A model generated the notes under the pieces. It did not search any database, had not been told where the DNA came from, and worked only from the letters and a program-made list of their open reading frames with translations. 64,000 nt of DNA from Larus michahellis (taxonomy: Eukaryota > Chordata > Aves > Charadriiformes > Laridae): contig NC_133899.1 of the NCBI RefSeq assembly GCF_964199755.1, positions 25,089,446 to 25,153,445 on the forward strand. Reading direction: 5' to 3'. Position 1 is the first letter of the stretch. Each line of letters begins with the position of its first letter. Made by a program: the position numbers and the translations under genes. Positions 1 through 53,350 of this stretch are shown piece after piece.

Positions 1-11048
<11,048 letters not shown>

Positions 11049-12000
11049 GCTAACAACCCTTTAACGGACTTGTACGAGGACACTCAGAAGAGCTTTAAAA
11101 GGTTTTTCCACACTTAAAAACTATGAAAAAGTGCTTTTGTTGAAAAGGCAGCTTATTTTTGTTGACGTTGCACCTTTGTTATTATCCTCTTGAATATTTT
11201 TCTACATGTATTATGTATTGTTTATAAAAATGAAAAAAAAAAAAATGTTTGTTAATCTTTTTCTAGTTTATTATTCTGAGAACCAGCGCGGAGTTTAATC
11301 AGAGACTTGATTCTGGTATCTTTTTCTAGCAGTCAGCTGCATTATTAACAAGCTGACTATATATTTTTTAAGGGCAATAGATGCAACTGTATGAAACAGC
11401 CTGGATCCAAAATGTTGTTAAAATCCAAATGAATATTTCAGTGTATTTCCCTCGGGACTCCGTATCCCTCTCTCTGGAGTGGGCTGCTCTTTGTTTACAG
11501 CTTTAATGTACAGAACGCTGACTTTTCCGTAACTCCCAGTGCTGTAAGCGGACAGAAGCGGATTTCACCAGTCTAAACCAAGCGCTTCGTGCAAGTGAAG
11601 CCTGAGTTGCCTTATTTCTTACTCTTAACACGTTAACTGCTTTAGTTTTACTACTAGTTTTCACAGAAACCGGTCAGAGGGGAAACACTTCTGCCTTCTT
11701 AAAGACCAAGCTCTCTGAGCAAACTGTCACAGGTTCAGAAACCGTGTCCCAGCCGGGCGGGAAGGTGACAGCCCTGTCTGACAGCTCCAGCCCAGCAGCC
11801 GCCTGGGCCGCGCCGTGCAAAACCTTCAGGGATCTAACAACGATGAATTCTGGTTTGTTTTGTTTTTTAAACGAGCTTTTGGCTTGTATTAAAGCTTCCT
11901 TACTTGGAGAAAATTTTTCATTGTACAGTTATCCTCTCCGATATTTTTCATTTGGTTCATTGATTGTCCTGGAATGTTATTTATGGATTCTTTTTAGTGC

Positions 12001-12006
12001 AATAAA
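12001..12006 (+). terminator. SAV1 polyadenylation signal AATAAA (proximal)
   Basis: A canonical AATAAA lies about 950 bases after the SAV1 stop, followed by a tract containing CAAAAAACCA and TGTAAAT. Confidence 0.6.
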
Positions 12007-12058
12007 CACTGTTGCAGGCAAAAAACCAACAAACATTTCTTGTAAATCCTATTAATTC

Positions 12059-12064
12059 AATAAA
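12059..12064 (+). terminator. SAV1 polyadenylation signal AATAAA (distal)
   Basis: A second canonical AATAAA lies 58 bases after the first. A TTTGTTTAATG stretch follows within the usual cleavage and U-rich distance. I favour this as the main SAV1 3' end. A third AATAAA at 12150-12155 lies beyond a 30-base T run and is less likely. Confidence 0.6.
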
Positions 12065-12085
12065 AATCCTTTTGTTTAATGAACC

Positions 12086-12099
12086 AGAAGTTGCCCTGC

Positions 12100-12135
<36 letters not shown>

Positions 12136-12344
12136 CTTTTAGAATGTCAAATAAAATATTCTTATAATCAGTAAAAAGATCTGATCGGGGTGGTGGAAAT
12201 TGGTGGTTTTGGAATATCAAGCTAAAAGCAAAGCACTGTCCGGGTGGGCAAAGGGAACCCTTTGAAGGTAAGGAAGAAGGTAAAGGACCCAAGCGGGGAA
12301 GCTCTCGCCTCGTTAGTCAATAATTGCTTCCTGTATAACCAGCT
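12086..12344. other. Spacer between convergent SAV1 and ATL1 3' ends, with T30 run
   Basis: A run of about 32 T (12102-12133) on the plus strand is the main feature. An AATAAA at 12150-12155 could extend SAV1. No gene is seen. Confidence 0.6.
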
Positions 12345-13013
12345 TCTTAGGAACCGAAAGCAAACTTTAATAGTTCTGACGATAAAAGAATAAACCGTTG
12401 ACCACGCGTTCTATGCACTATAATGAATATATGTACAGAAATACAGTGACGCTTTCTCCAACACATGTACAGTGACACCTGGTGCATCAGGCACAGACAG
12501 AGAAGGACGCTTTCCCTACGAGATCATTCACATACCACAGCTGAAGTGCCCTTACAGTTTCTGATAAAGCAAGTTAATACAGTTTTTTAATTATGTAATT
12601 AAACAGTTAATTGAAGAAAAAACTTGGTTACATTGTACTCGTTCAAGTATCTGAAAAGAAGTTGGCTTTTGAATAACGCTAAGGTCTGGAAGATTTTTAG
12701 TTGCAGTATCGTATGTAAGTTATGATTTCTTCAGTGAATTCGTGACTAATTGAGAAGGGAAACATAAGGCTTCGTAACCGAGCTGGGAAGTACGCTGGCT
12801 ATTACAAATTAAAAGCACTTTGTAGTTGCAGCGGTACCAATATGTACATATGAACACAAGGAAAACCGTGCCTACGTCTTCCCGTTGCACACCGAAGGGC
12901 CTCAGGGGCGACTCGCCCTCCCCGGGCGGCAGCAGGAGCTTGCGATGGGTGCAAGGACTGGAGCGAGGAACCCGGGGCGGGGGGGCTCCTGCGGCGCCGG
13001 GAACGCATCCGCT
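12345..13013 (-). other. ATL1: ATL1 3' untranslated region
   Basis: Runs from the ATL1 stop to the estimated cleavage site just past an ATTAAA. The first 130 bases are GC-rich, then it becomes AT-rich. The 3' end is an estimate. If correct, only about 0.27 kb separates it from the SAV1 3' end. Confidence 0.6.
12366..12371 (-). terminator. ATL1 probable polyadenylation signal (ATTAAA on - strand)
   Basis: The minus strand reads CTATTAAAGTTTGC about 640 bases after the stop. ATTAAA is the commonest variant signal, and I see no AATAAA on this strand between it and the stop. Confidence 0.5.
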
Positions 13014-43509
<30,496 letters not shown>

Positions 43510-43642
43510 GGCGGCTGCGGGAGGCTCCGTCCGCGCTCCGAGCCGCGCTGCGTCTGGCACGGCTGCGGCGGTGGCGCGGGGCGGGCGGGGGAGCCGGCGG
43601 CGGCGGCGGCAGCAGCAGCATCCCCGCCCGCCGCTACGGCGT

Positions 43643-43672
43643 GGCACGGCACGGCACGGCACGGCACGGCAC
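43643..43672. repeat. (GGCAC)6 pentanucleotide repeat in the ATL1 5' UTR or promoter
   Basis: Six perfect tandem GGCAC units ((GTGCC)6 on the ATL1 strand), 134 bases upstream of the ATL1 start codon. Confidence 0.95.
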
Positions 43673-43933
43673 GGCGGGCCCCGGGGCACCCGCCCACGCC
43701 GCACCCGCCCACGGGCGGCAGCAGCCCTGGGGCACCCAGGCGTGGGGCATCGGGCACCGACACCCCTGGGTCCGGCACGGGGGGGCATCCACCGCCGGGA
43801 CAACCACAGCCAGGGCACATGGCACCCCCGCGGGCACCCACCCACGGGAGAGCGACCCAGCAGAGCCAGGATGCACCCACAGCCGGGTCAGTCTGACCAG
43901 GGCACTGGGCTCATGAGGGGTACCTGCATAATG

Positions 43934-44352
43934 TCATAGGATCACAGTGGTTTGGGTGGGAAGGGACCTTAAAGACCACCTCATTCCACCCCCCTGCCCT
44001 GGGCAGGGACACCTCCCACCAGCCCAGGTTGCTCCACACCCCGTCCAACCTGGCCTTGAACACCTCCAGGGATGGGGCAGCCCCAGCTTCCCTGGGCAAT
44101 CTGGGCCAGGGGCTCACCACCCTCATCATAAATAATTTCTTCCTCAGATCTCATCTAAATCTCCCCTCTTTCAGTTTAAAACTGTCCCCCCTCGTCCCAT
44201 GGCTCCCCTCCCTGATCCAGAGTCCCTCCCCAGCTTTTCTGGAGCCCCTTTAGGGACTGGAAGGAGCTGGAAGGTCTCCGCTGAGCCTTCTCTTCTCCAG
44301 GCTGAACCCCCCCAACTCTCTCAGCCTGTCCTCACAGCAGAGGGGCTCCATC
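43934..44352 (-). mobile_element. CR1 LINE 3' end, minus orientation
   Basis: Reverse complement of a CR1 tail. The plus strand starts CATAGGATCACAGTGGTTTG, continues through GAAGGGACCTTAAAGACCAC, and ends at the CTTCTCCAGGCTGAACCC and CTCAGCCTGTCCTCACAGCA stretches. 5'-truncated and noncoding now. It begins at the edge of the ATL1 CpG island, upstream of that gene. Confidence 0.92.
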
Positions 44353-44396
44353 CATCACATGGGTGTGTGGGTGCACTAAGCACACTCATGGGCACC

Positions 44397-44443
44397 CACA
44401 CCTGGGGAGGCATCCACACCTGGGGAGGCATCCACACCTGGGG
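44397..44443. repeat. 18-bp tandem repeat, 2.6 copies
   Basis: ACACCTGGGGAGGCATCC repeats exactly at 44397-44414 and 44415-44432, then a partial third copy. Confidence 0.93.
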
Positions 44444-47400
44444 CACCAGCCTCATCTGGGGCACCCCCATGAGCACATACCTGCATGGGGGTACTGGGCA
44501 CAGAGGTCCCCGCGCAGCCTGCCCTGCATGGGACAGGCTGGGGGACACAGCGAGCACACAGGCAAGCGTGGGCTGAGAAATCACCAGAGGGATCCTGCCC
44601 CAGAGTGGGGGTCAACAAGCTCCTGCTGCCCCGATTCTGCCTGTGCCAGAAGCATCTGCGGGCAGCAGGAGATACATGTTGTACATATGCAGATGCAGCG
44701 TGAAAGATGCAGCTCAAGAACCTGAGGCTGGGCACCTCAGGGGAAAATTTAGCTGCAGCGCAACTGATAACATGCATCCTCCCTCCACATTTCCATCTCC
44801 CAGCAAGCGCTTGCCCCCTGGTATTTGGGATCGATTCAGCATTCTGCAACGTGAGACCATGACTCAACCTGAGTGCATGGGAACGCCTAGGCATAACACT
44901 TCGGCAGGGGAGCAGGAACACTGGTCCCGCTCCCCGACTGCCCTGAGGTGCCCCTTGTGCCCTCAGTGGAGATATCCCAACTGGAGGGACGCAGGGAGCA
45001 CATGCTGATCTCTTTTTCTTTGCCTTCCCTTGCTCTCTTGCCAGCTGCAGCATCCCAGGCCTGTGTTTATTGTGCAAACCCAGGAAGAGCATTGAAGTCC
45101 ATGCAATGCCGACTGCAGAGAGCTCGCCCACTCCCACCCGCGCGCCATAGACCACCGTGTAGGTGAGCATACCCATCCTCAATGGGCTAATGCTTGCCCA
45201 CACTTTTGATGCCAACAAGCTGCTGGTTCACCCATCTCCGAAGCCACAGCCCTGTGCTGCTCTTTGGACGAAGCTCAGCACAGCGCTTGAGGCATGATCT
45301 CTAAACTGGAAATGTGGCAGCCACTAGAGGATTGTACAGGCCGAAATCTGGAAGGGTGAGAAGGGAACTGACCATCAGACTGTGTCTGCAAGAGGAGATT
45401 TTGGGAGAATGCTGCTTGTTTCTGCACGCTGGCCTGCAGTGGTCAGGGAAAACCGATGGCCGTCCAGCTTTGTTGGATGCACAAGAACCAGCATGATCTG
45501 CTCTTCCATTTCTGAAAGCGGGAAAAAAATTCAAAAGTGGACCGATCTTCCATTCCAGGCAGCTCATCGGCACCAAAGCCATGTGTTGCTGCACTTCCAT
45601 TGATATGCTGATACTTAATTTTTAAGTGCCTTCTCCAATACTCGGCGACTGCCTCCCGTTGGCTTCCTCCCCGTGTTTACAGCATCGGAGGCGAAACATA
45701 TAATTTCAGCTCACTGAAGTGCCAGCTCACGTGGCAGGCAGCTGAATCCTCCTGCCCACAATGGCCCGGCACCGCGGCCGCAAGGAGCTCAGCCGCTCCT
45801 GGCCTTGGCAGAAGCTGCCTTATGATTTTTATAAATAATCCCTGAAGTCGCACGTGCCTGTTGCTTCTTCGAAGCCGCAGAGAAGCGACCGGCATTGTGA
45901 GGGAGTATTTCTCATGCTAGAGAGTGTCAGAGGGGTTCAAATAGATTGAAAGAGGAGATTAAAAGAAAAGCAGCTGGGAAACGGAGAGGGGAGAAAAAAA
46001 AAGGAGGATGGAAAAGGAGATCTGTTAATTTGAAAGTCTAATTAAACTGAGATGGGCTCAGGTCCTGTTTTCCTCATTCCATTTTATAATTGCTGCTTAG
46101 GTCAAGCTCGTACTGCCCCATTTACTGGCATTTTTTCGCTTTCTCTCTCCATTATGGCACATGGTATCAAAAGGAAAGGGGAGCAGAGAGGTTTGATCAT
46201 GTGCTGTGCCGGGGAGATTGTCTGCATGAACTCCCAGGGCCTTTTCCAGCATTGTTTCCTATGATCCCAAGTCATGGTTTTGCAGATGATTTTGTTTCCA
46301 GGGGGTGACTCAGCATTTGTTCATTTTCACCCACCGTCCATCCCTTCGCTCCACCGATTGATTCATCCTTCCTTTATTTTTCCAGTTGCAAACAGCCCTT
46401 CCTAGGAAGTACCCTTATGTTCTTGCTGCCCGAGTTGCCAGACCCCAAAGAGCTAATTTCACAGCAGACGTGCTGAACAGGCACACCATGGAAGGATTCT
46501 CGAGGAATAATTATGCTAACTGGGGGAAAGGCAAAAAGAGAAAATACTCTGCAGAGAGAAACCGCAGCTGGGGGTCCCCCACGCCAGGACACAGAGAGCT
46601 GAAAAAACCCCAAAATTAGGAGAGAACCTGGATTTAAATCCATGATGTGTACCGCTCACAAAGCTTGCGGGGGCAGTTTCATAATTCACCTTGATTCGAC
46701 TGGCCCACTTTACCCAGGCAGCATTTACAGTTGCTTTTCACGTCCCCAGCCTGAGCAAACAGAAACCAGCCGCATTGTGCGATACTGATGTAAGAGGTGG
46801 GGAAGGGACGCTGCAAAATCTCCTCTCTTTCTCAGGTGCCACCAAATACTTGCCGGGGCTTGCTGTTGAGGGAAGCCGTGCCATTCCCACGAATTTTCTT
46901 TGCCACAACACAGAGAAGGCGCTGTCTTAACCCCGAGTGACAGATCTGTTCTTAACGGTGGTTATACAAGGTTCTTGAATATGTTCGCTTCTTCCCTGCA
47001 GTTATTATTATCACTTCTGCCTTCTCCGTCTTCACTCTTTCACTGCTTCTGCTTAATTGCATGGCAAAGTAAAAGGAATATAGATCTCAACTGTGTTTGA
47101 AGAGCATTGCAAGGGGACTTCTCCCAAGCAGTTACACTCTGTGGCGGTGATTTGTCATCACTACTTTAATTTCTGTACCCTTTTTCTTGGGTTAAGAGGC
47201 CACAATTCTTAGCAAATATCAAAAAGTGATAAAACAGAAGCAGCTTTTTCCCTGCTTTTCTTGAAAGCTGAAGCCTTCCTAACATCTTTCTGGTTTTTTT
47301 CTTACTGAAATATTTTTAAGTGAAGCAGATCTTTGTTGCTTAGGAAATCCTTCTATTCCTGCTGTTCCTATTTCTCACCCCGAGTAGTGTTATGACCGCC

Positions 47401-48841
47401 TACGTTTACACGGGGTTTGCAACCAGAAGAATTAGCTTTGCTTCTTCTGTAAACATGATTGCACGCTATGGCTGTAACACAGCCATCGTATTTCACTCAT
47501 AGAGGAGGCAGAATTTCAGCGGTTAATTAAATGACTTGTTTAATCAGTCTGTGCGAACGTCCTTCCTTCTGGAAGACGCTCTGTAAACTGAAAGAACTAC
47601 CTAAAAATACAAAAAGCCACGTGGATAAAGGGACATCAGCCCAATACATCAACCAGGCCAAGCCCAGCATCCATTCTGAGACAGGTCTGGTTTTTACCTC
47701 AGGTGCTGCCTTTGCACCGAAACGACGACATATCGCAGAAGTCCAGCAATAAAGAAACGCAACTTTTCTAACCTTAATGAGACTATCAGGCCGGTTTCCA
47801 GTAGGTTCCTCACCCTAAACAACATCCTCAGGACTCTTGCAAGGTTTTGCTGGATTTGAATAAAATATCCCACTCTCAGCTGCGGGTTCATAATACTGTA
47901 GACCCATCTGTGTGTGCCTGGAGCTTTCTCTGGAGCCTCACTGCCTCACAGACCCAGGTTATTCCTTTCTGTCACAGACACTTCCTCTTAGTTCCCTTCA
48001 GAGGTCAGGAAGATCTCTTCTAAGCCCAGCTTCCCACCTCTTTCCAATATTGTTTTTGATCTGTTCTTGCTCTCCTGCACTGACAGGCAGATGGACACTA
48101 TATGCAAAACATCCTTCCTCGCCAGTCTCTTTTTTTTTTTGCAATGTGGCTTTAGTAAGTCCAAGCCAAAAATCTGTGCATGCCAAGTTTGTTTCTAGGA
48201 TTTCCCCCTGAAGACACACTTTGTCCAGGGAAAGGCTTCCAGCTCCTCTTGCATCTTGGCAGAAACAACCGAATCCACCTGCCTGCATGATTCAGCAAGA
48301 TATTTGCAATATGTTCCATCCAGGTTCGGGCACCTGGAAACAGGGGGAGCCACCGGGTTTCCAGGCGGTGCTCTGAAGTCCTCTTGTTAATGCTGTTTTT
48401 AATTTAATGGTCACGTTTTCCCACATCCTCATGCTGAGCAGTAACTGTCGGCGGAGCTGCTTCACCTCTGCCCTCCCGCGTGTGCACGTGGGAGGGAAGG
48501 GCATCCAGCTGGTTTCCTTCCTTTGAATGCAAACAGCACAATCAGCTGCAAAGTCCCCCGAGATACATCTACGTAAACAGGGTGACACAAAAATAATGTA
48601 TAGCTGCTAGCGCTCCCGTTCCTTCCGTGAAAAACAAATCCTTGCACAAGGGCCTCCGTTAGAGCTGGCGTGAGGGTCTGAGCTATGTCTTACTTGATTC
48701 TCCTGCTCCTGCAAGGGACACAAGCCTCCTGACAGCTTGCAAAGGCTTTGTGCTCCCTTACTGTCTTTTCTCTCTTCCCAGAGCATCTCAGCAACAACCC
48801 CCAGAGAGATCCTCAGTCTACGGGAGACTGATGCTTTCTTC

Positions 48842-49246
48842 ATAGAATCACAGAATGGTTTGGGTGGGAAGGGACCTTTAAAGCCCATCTAGTCCAACCC
48901 CCTGCCATAAGCAGGGACATCTTCGACTAGATCAGGTTGCTCAGAGCCCCGTACAACCTGGCCTGGAATGTTTCCAGGGATGGAGCATCTCCCACCTCTC
49001 TGGGCAACCTCGGCCAGTGTCTCACCACCCTCAGTGTAAAAAATGTCTTCCTTCTCTCCAGTCTAAATCTCCCCTCTTCCAGTTTAAAACGGTTCCCCCT
49101 CGTCCTATGGTTCCCCTCCCTGATCCAGAGTCCCTCCTCAGCTTTCCTGGAGCCCGTTTAGGGACTGGAAGGGGCTCCAAGGTCTCCGCAGAGCCTTCTC
49201 TTCTGCAGGCTGAACCCCCCAACTCTCTCAGCCTGTCCTCATAGCA
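48842..49246 (-). mobile_element. CR1 LINE 3' end, minus orientation
   Basis: The plus strand starts ATAGAATCACAGAATGGTTTG and passes through the same landmarks as the copy at 43934, ending near CAGCCTGTCCTCATAGCAGA. Same subfamily type, 5'-truncated. Confidence 0.93.
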
Positions 49247-49673
49247 GAGGTGAAATTCTTGAGCAAATACATTCCCACACTGGACATAAGAAGCATCTAA
49301 CAGGCCTGGATGCCATCTCCTCCTTCTTCTCTTGCCCAAAGCTACTCCCCTGGCTGCGTACCTCACATCCACCTTGCCAAGACCTCTCGCTCTTTCTTCT
49401 CCTGCAACAGAAATAGCATGTTCCCTTCAGAGTTCCCTTACCCCTTACTCTTTATTTTTTCCCAGGCATCTTCTGTAGTTATCAGAATTACCAGCACTGA
49501 GAGCTGCCGAGGTGACACCGAGAAGCTTGAGTAGGTTCAGCATTCCGCCTGTCACAGGCAGAACTGGATTTCGTGGTGGGAAGATAGAAATAGGTGAGAA
49601 GCCTGGAAATAGCTCCTCTGCAGGGCCCTTACTCATGGCCACGGGGAGACGGGGTGTAGCAACAACATGTGTT

Positions 49674-49778
49674 TCACAGAATCACAGAATGGTTTGGGTT
49701 GGAAGGGACCTTAAAGATCATCTAGTTCCAGCCCCCTGGAGGGGGGACACCTCCCATTAGACCAGGCTGCTCAATGCC
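49674..49778 (-). mobile_element. CR1 LINE fragment (last 100 bases), minus orientation
   Basis: CACAGAATCACAGAATGGTT followed by GGGTTGGAAGGGACCTTAAA marks a CR1 3' terminus. Only about 105 bases remain before unique sequence. It lies 430 bases from the previous copy. Confidence 0.88.
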
Positions 49779-52544
49779 TCAGTGAGGAAAAAATCAGCCT
49801 GAAAAATCCAAACCACAAACTTAGGAAAAAAAAAGCAGCATCTCAAATCATAGGGAAGATGCTGCAGCATTTCTTGAGAGTCTGTTTGGTGTCTGCAACA
49901 ATGAAGTTTGATGTAAAATACAGTGTATTGCAGGAATCAATGAGCAGGAAACACTGCAGGCCCTCGGGTTGATTCGTGAGTCTTCGGCCTCGGCATTGCC
50001 GTGCAGCTGAACTATTTTATTATTCAAACACCCCACAAACATGAAGCAAGCCCACAGAATAGCTTTGAATACCTTCTGTGTGAGGTTGTTAGACTATGTG
50101 AAATTAAAGGCGTTTTAGCAGCCTGATGAAAACTAGGGCTGAAGTATTTTTGCTTCATGCTGCTGTTTCATAGCTCGGAGTTTCTTATTTGACAATGAAC
50201 ATGCATTCACACACACGGCACATTCCGTTGCTTTTAAAACCACCTTGTTTATATTGTTCAGTTAGAAATTTCTACAGTTTTGCATCTACCGTTACCAGAT
50301 AAATCTCAATGTCTCATTAAAATAACCTTGGCTGTTCTTCCTCTTAAGACTACAATGCAAACAGATCACATTCTCTAATCCTACGTAATGCCTTATGTAA
50401 AACCACTTAACATTCTTTTTAAGGCTGGGACCCATCCAGACGAAAGATGCTGCATAAAAGCACATTCCTTAACACGCTTGACCAGAAAAGCAACGTGGTC
50501 TAGGCTGGAAAATACAGAGTGGGAGTCGGCGTGTGTTCAAGAGTATATGCCTGGCAGTGTATAGATTCCGGCCGTGTCTTGCACCGTATGCCTTGCACAA
50601 CTTCATTTTTCTCATCGTGAAATGGCACTAGTAATACAGTCCTGGTGCTGCTGTTATTTATGTACATTTTCCAGTAGTGCTTCCAGCCGGGACCGAGACC
50701 CAGCTGGGGAAGGCGGACTAAAGGATCACCAGGTGGGCTCTGAGGGCTCACCCTTCACCACTGGCAACCTGGGCAACGGCACCACCAGCTGGGAAGTGAA
50801 GATTAACCCAGCAAGGAGAAAACAGTGGTCAATACAGGAGCTTTTGCATTAAATCGCAGTCGTCGGATGGCCCTTGGGTCCTAAGACATTCTAGGAGGCC
50901 AAGTCTTAACGCACCATCTGCTACTGGAAAATGAAATGGCTTCTTTCCTGGGCTGTCGTCTGATGGCTTGTCAGGAGCAGCAAATCAGTAGAGTGAAAAG
51001 CGGCGTTGGAACCCCCAGCCGAGGAAGAGAAAAGAAAAAGGACACAAACAGCTCGCTATCAGGAGTGCAGGAAGCTAATTTATGGGGGGAGAGGTAATTG
51101 CTTTGTTAAAAATCGCTTGAGGAAATACAGCTCCCTAAAGGGTAAATAGTTTCTTATTTGCTGGGTGTTCAGGAAAACTTACGTATTTATGTTGGAGAGA
51201 ATATACAGGATGTAGAAGGCTTTCAGAGTACAAGGGGAAATTAAATGCAAATCTCTTTAGGTGAGCAGTCCCGTGCTGCCCTGTCTCTCTGGAAGCGGGA
51301 CAGTTTACATTTTGCAGCCTGCTTCTGACACACACCGTTTCAAACGAGCCCGTAAATAAAAACCCAATAAAATCATATGCCACTATGCGATTCCCGGGAG
51401 TCTGAATGCGTTGCCTTTGAGTTTAACCTAAAGCAACACGCCGATGCTAATGAGTTGTGCTTCACAGCCTGTGTTCTGAAGGAAAAGCTTATGCAATCAG
51501 CAGCGCTGTTTCAGGTACTACTTGCGTGTAGGATTTCTAAATGTGCTGGAGTAAGCTTAAAACCCAGACTCCATTTTACACTGCGAATCAGTACCCAGCT
51601 ACTTTGTCGATAGACTATATTGGACCTGCGTGGGCTGTCTCACTGCCAAAGAGGCAGAATCTGTTCTTAAATAACCAATCCAGAGTCCTGAGCACCGAAG
51701 AGACTTGTACATCTGGCATCCATTTCATTTTTTTCTACCTAACTTTTGCAAACGTATTTCCTGCACCGAGTATGTGGTATTTTTTGCGCCTAGAAAATCA
51801 CACCTCCTGAATGATTTTACGTGCAGCAAATACTACTGCTAATTTCCAGCATTCCTCTACTCCGTATGCCCACCTTTGGGTTTCTTAAATTCTTTAGCAC
51901 TCATTTGAGAGACCATAGGTGAGTTTTTCTCAGAATTTCAGCTGCCTTGCTGAAAATAATTGTTCTCCAAAGAGGGAAAGGCAGATACAGAATACTTTCC
52001 ATCTTGCAGTTTCACAGGAGCGTTTTTGACTTTAGGAGTCCAAGGAGACAAGTCCCAACAAGTCCCAGTTCTTTCTTGTGTGACTATCATTGCACCGACT
52101 GCCCACAAAGCTAAATACCGCTGTGCTTGATTAGCCCACAAAAAGGATTACGTGATGCAGTTGCAAGGTTGCAGTCCAGGTTGCACAGGATGAGACTCAC
52201 TGACCCAGGGAGTCCTACGCAGTCTGTGTCCCTGTTCCCCCCAGCTGGTACATCCTCATCTTCCTCCTCCTCCTCTCATACCTCAGAGCCTCTCTGGGGT
52301 TCTGCCATAGCAGCTGTGATAACCCCTACCAGCATGTACAGGAACAGTTCTGGTGTCAAAGGTGGAAAGCTCAACCTGGTGTTTGGCAGAAGCATACATA
52401 TGGATATAAATATAATATATATGTGGTGTAGGCAAGCTGGGGGCTGTCCTCCTGACTCAAAACAAGAGCAACAGCCCAAAAGCCATGCCTGCCCCCACAC
52501 CTGTCTCTCCACAGCCAAGACATGTCTCTCTTGGAGCTGGGCCA

Positions 52545-52985
52545 GGGGAGGCCATCGAGATGCTGGGAGGGCTGGAGCCCCTCTGCTGTGAGGACAGGCT
52601 GAGAGAGCTGGGGGGGTTCAGCCTGGAGAAGAGAAGGCTCCGCGGAGACCTTCCAGCCCCTTCCAGTCCCTAAAGGGGCTCCAGGAAAGCTGGGGAGGGA
52701 CTCTGGATCAGGGAGGGGAGCCATGGGACGAGGGGGGACAGTTTTAAACTGAGATTTAGATCAGATATGAGGGAGAAATTCTTGGCTGTGAGGGTGGTGA
52801 GCCCCTGGCCCAGGTTGCCCAGAGAAGCTAGGGCTGCCTCATCCCTGGAGGTGTTCAAGGCCAGGCTGGACGGGGCTTGGGGCAACCTGGTCTGGTGGGA
52901 GGTGTCCCTGCCCAGGGCAGGGGGCTGGAACCAGATGATCTTTAAGGTCCCTTCCAACCCAAAACCATTCCATACCATTCTATGA
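52545..52985 (+). mobile_element. CR1 LINE 3' end, plus orientation, beside the MAP4K5 CpG island
   Basis: Begins near CTGGAGCCCCTCTGCTGTGA, passes GGTTCAGCCTGGAGAAGAGA, and ends TCCCTTCCAACCCAAAACC plus CATTCTATGAG. Its 3' end lies about 60 bases before the GC-rich MAP4K5 promoter region and is in the same orientation as that gene. Confidence 0.92.
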
Positions 52986-53315
52986 GGTCCACGATGTGGC
53001 AGCCCCAGGCTCCCTGTCGATGGAGGCTCACGGTGGGCACCTTCAGGCCGGGCAGTGAGGCCTCCAGCCCCACCGCGGCCCAGCCGCACCCCTGCTTCTG
53101 TCCCTACCGGGCACGGAGACCCCCCCCGCCGCCGGGGGAGAGCGGCCTGCGGGCTCCGGCCGTGCTGCCGGCTGCTGAGGGGCGGAGGGAGGGAAGCGGG
53201 CGGGCAGGAGGGAGAGGAGGGGAGGAGAGGGAAGAGGGGAGGAAGGGCCGCGGCGGTGCCGGTGCTGTTGGCCGCGCTGTGGCGCTGCGGCGTCGCGGAG
53301 GCCCCGCTGCCGTGC

Positions 53316-53350
53316 CGTCCCGACCCGTCCCGACCCGACCCGTCCCGTCC
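53316..53350. repeat. (CGWCC)7 pentanucleotide repeat in the MAP4K5 promoter or 5' UTR
   Basis: Seven tandem pentamers, CGTCC or CGACC, about 530 bases upstream of the MAP4K5 start codon. Confidence 0.9.

Larger units (their letters stand above)
11049..12085 (+). other. SAV1: SAV1 3' untranslated region
   Basis: The sequence runs from the TAA to the probable cleavage site after the second AATAAA. It is AT-rich and lacks a convincing reading frame, and the 103-codon frame at 11744-12055 does not look like protein. The 3' end is estimated from the polyadenylation signals and may be about 70 bases earlier if the first signal is used. Confidence 0.7.
43911..52990. other. Spacer between the divergent ATL1 and MAP4K5 promoters
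   Basis: About 9 kb with four CR1 fragments (43934-44352, 48842-49246, 49674-49778, 52545-52985), an 18-bp tandem repeat (44397-44443) and a TA-rich block near 52400. No coding exon or RNA gene was recognised. An upstream ATL1 or MAP4K5 noncoding exon could hide here and would not be visible from sequence alone. Confidence 0.7.

Noticed and set aside
12102-12133. T run as the tail of a processed pseudogene (A tail on the minus strand)
   Set aside because: No gene-like sequence precedes it on the minus strand and no target-site duplication is evident.
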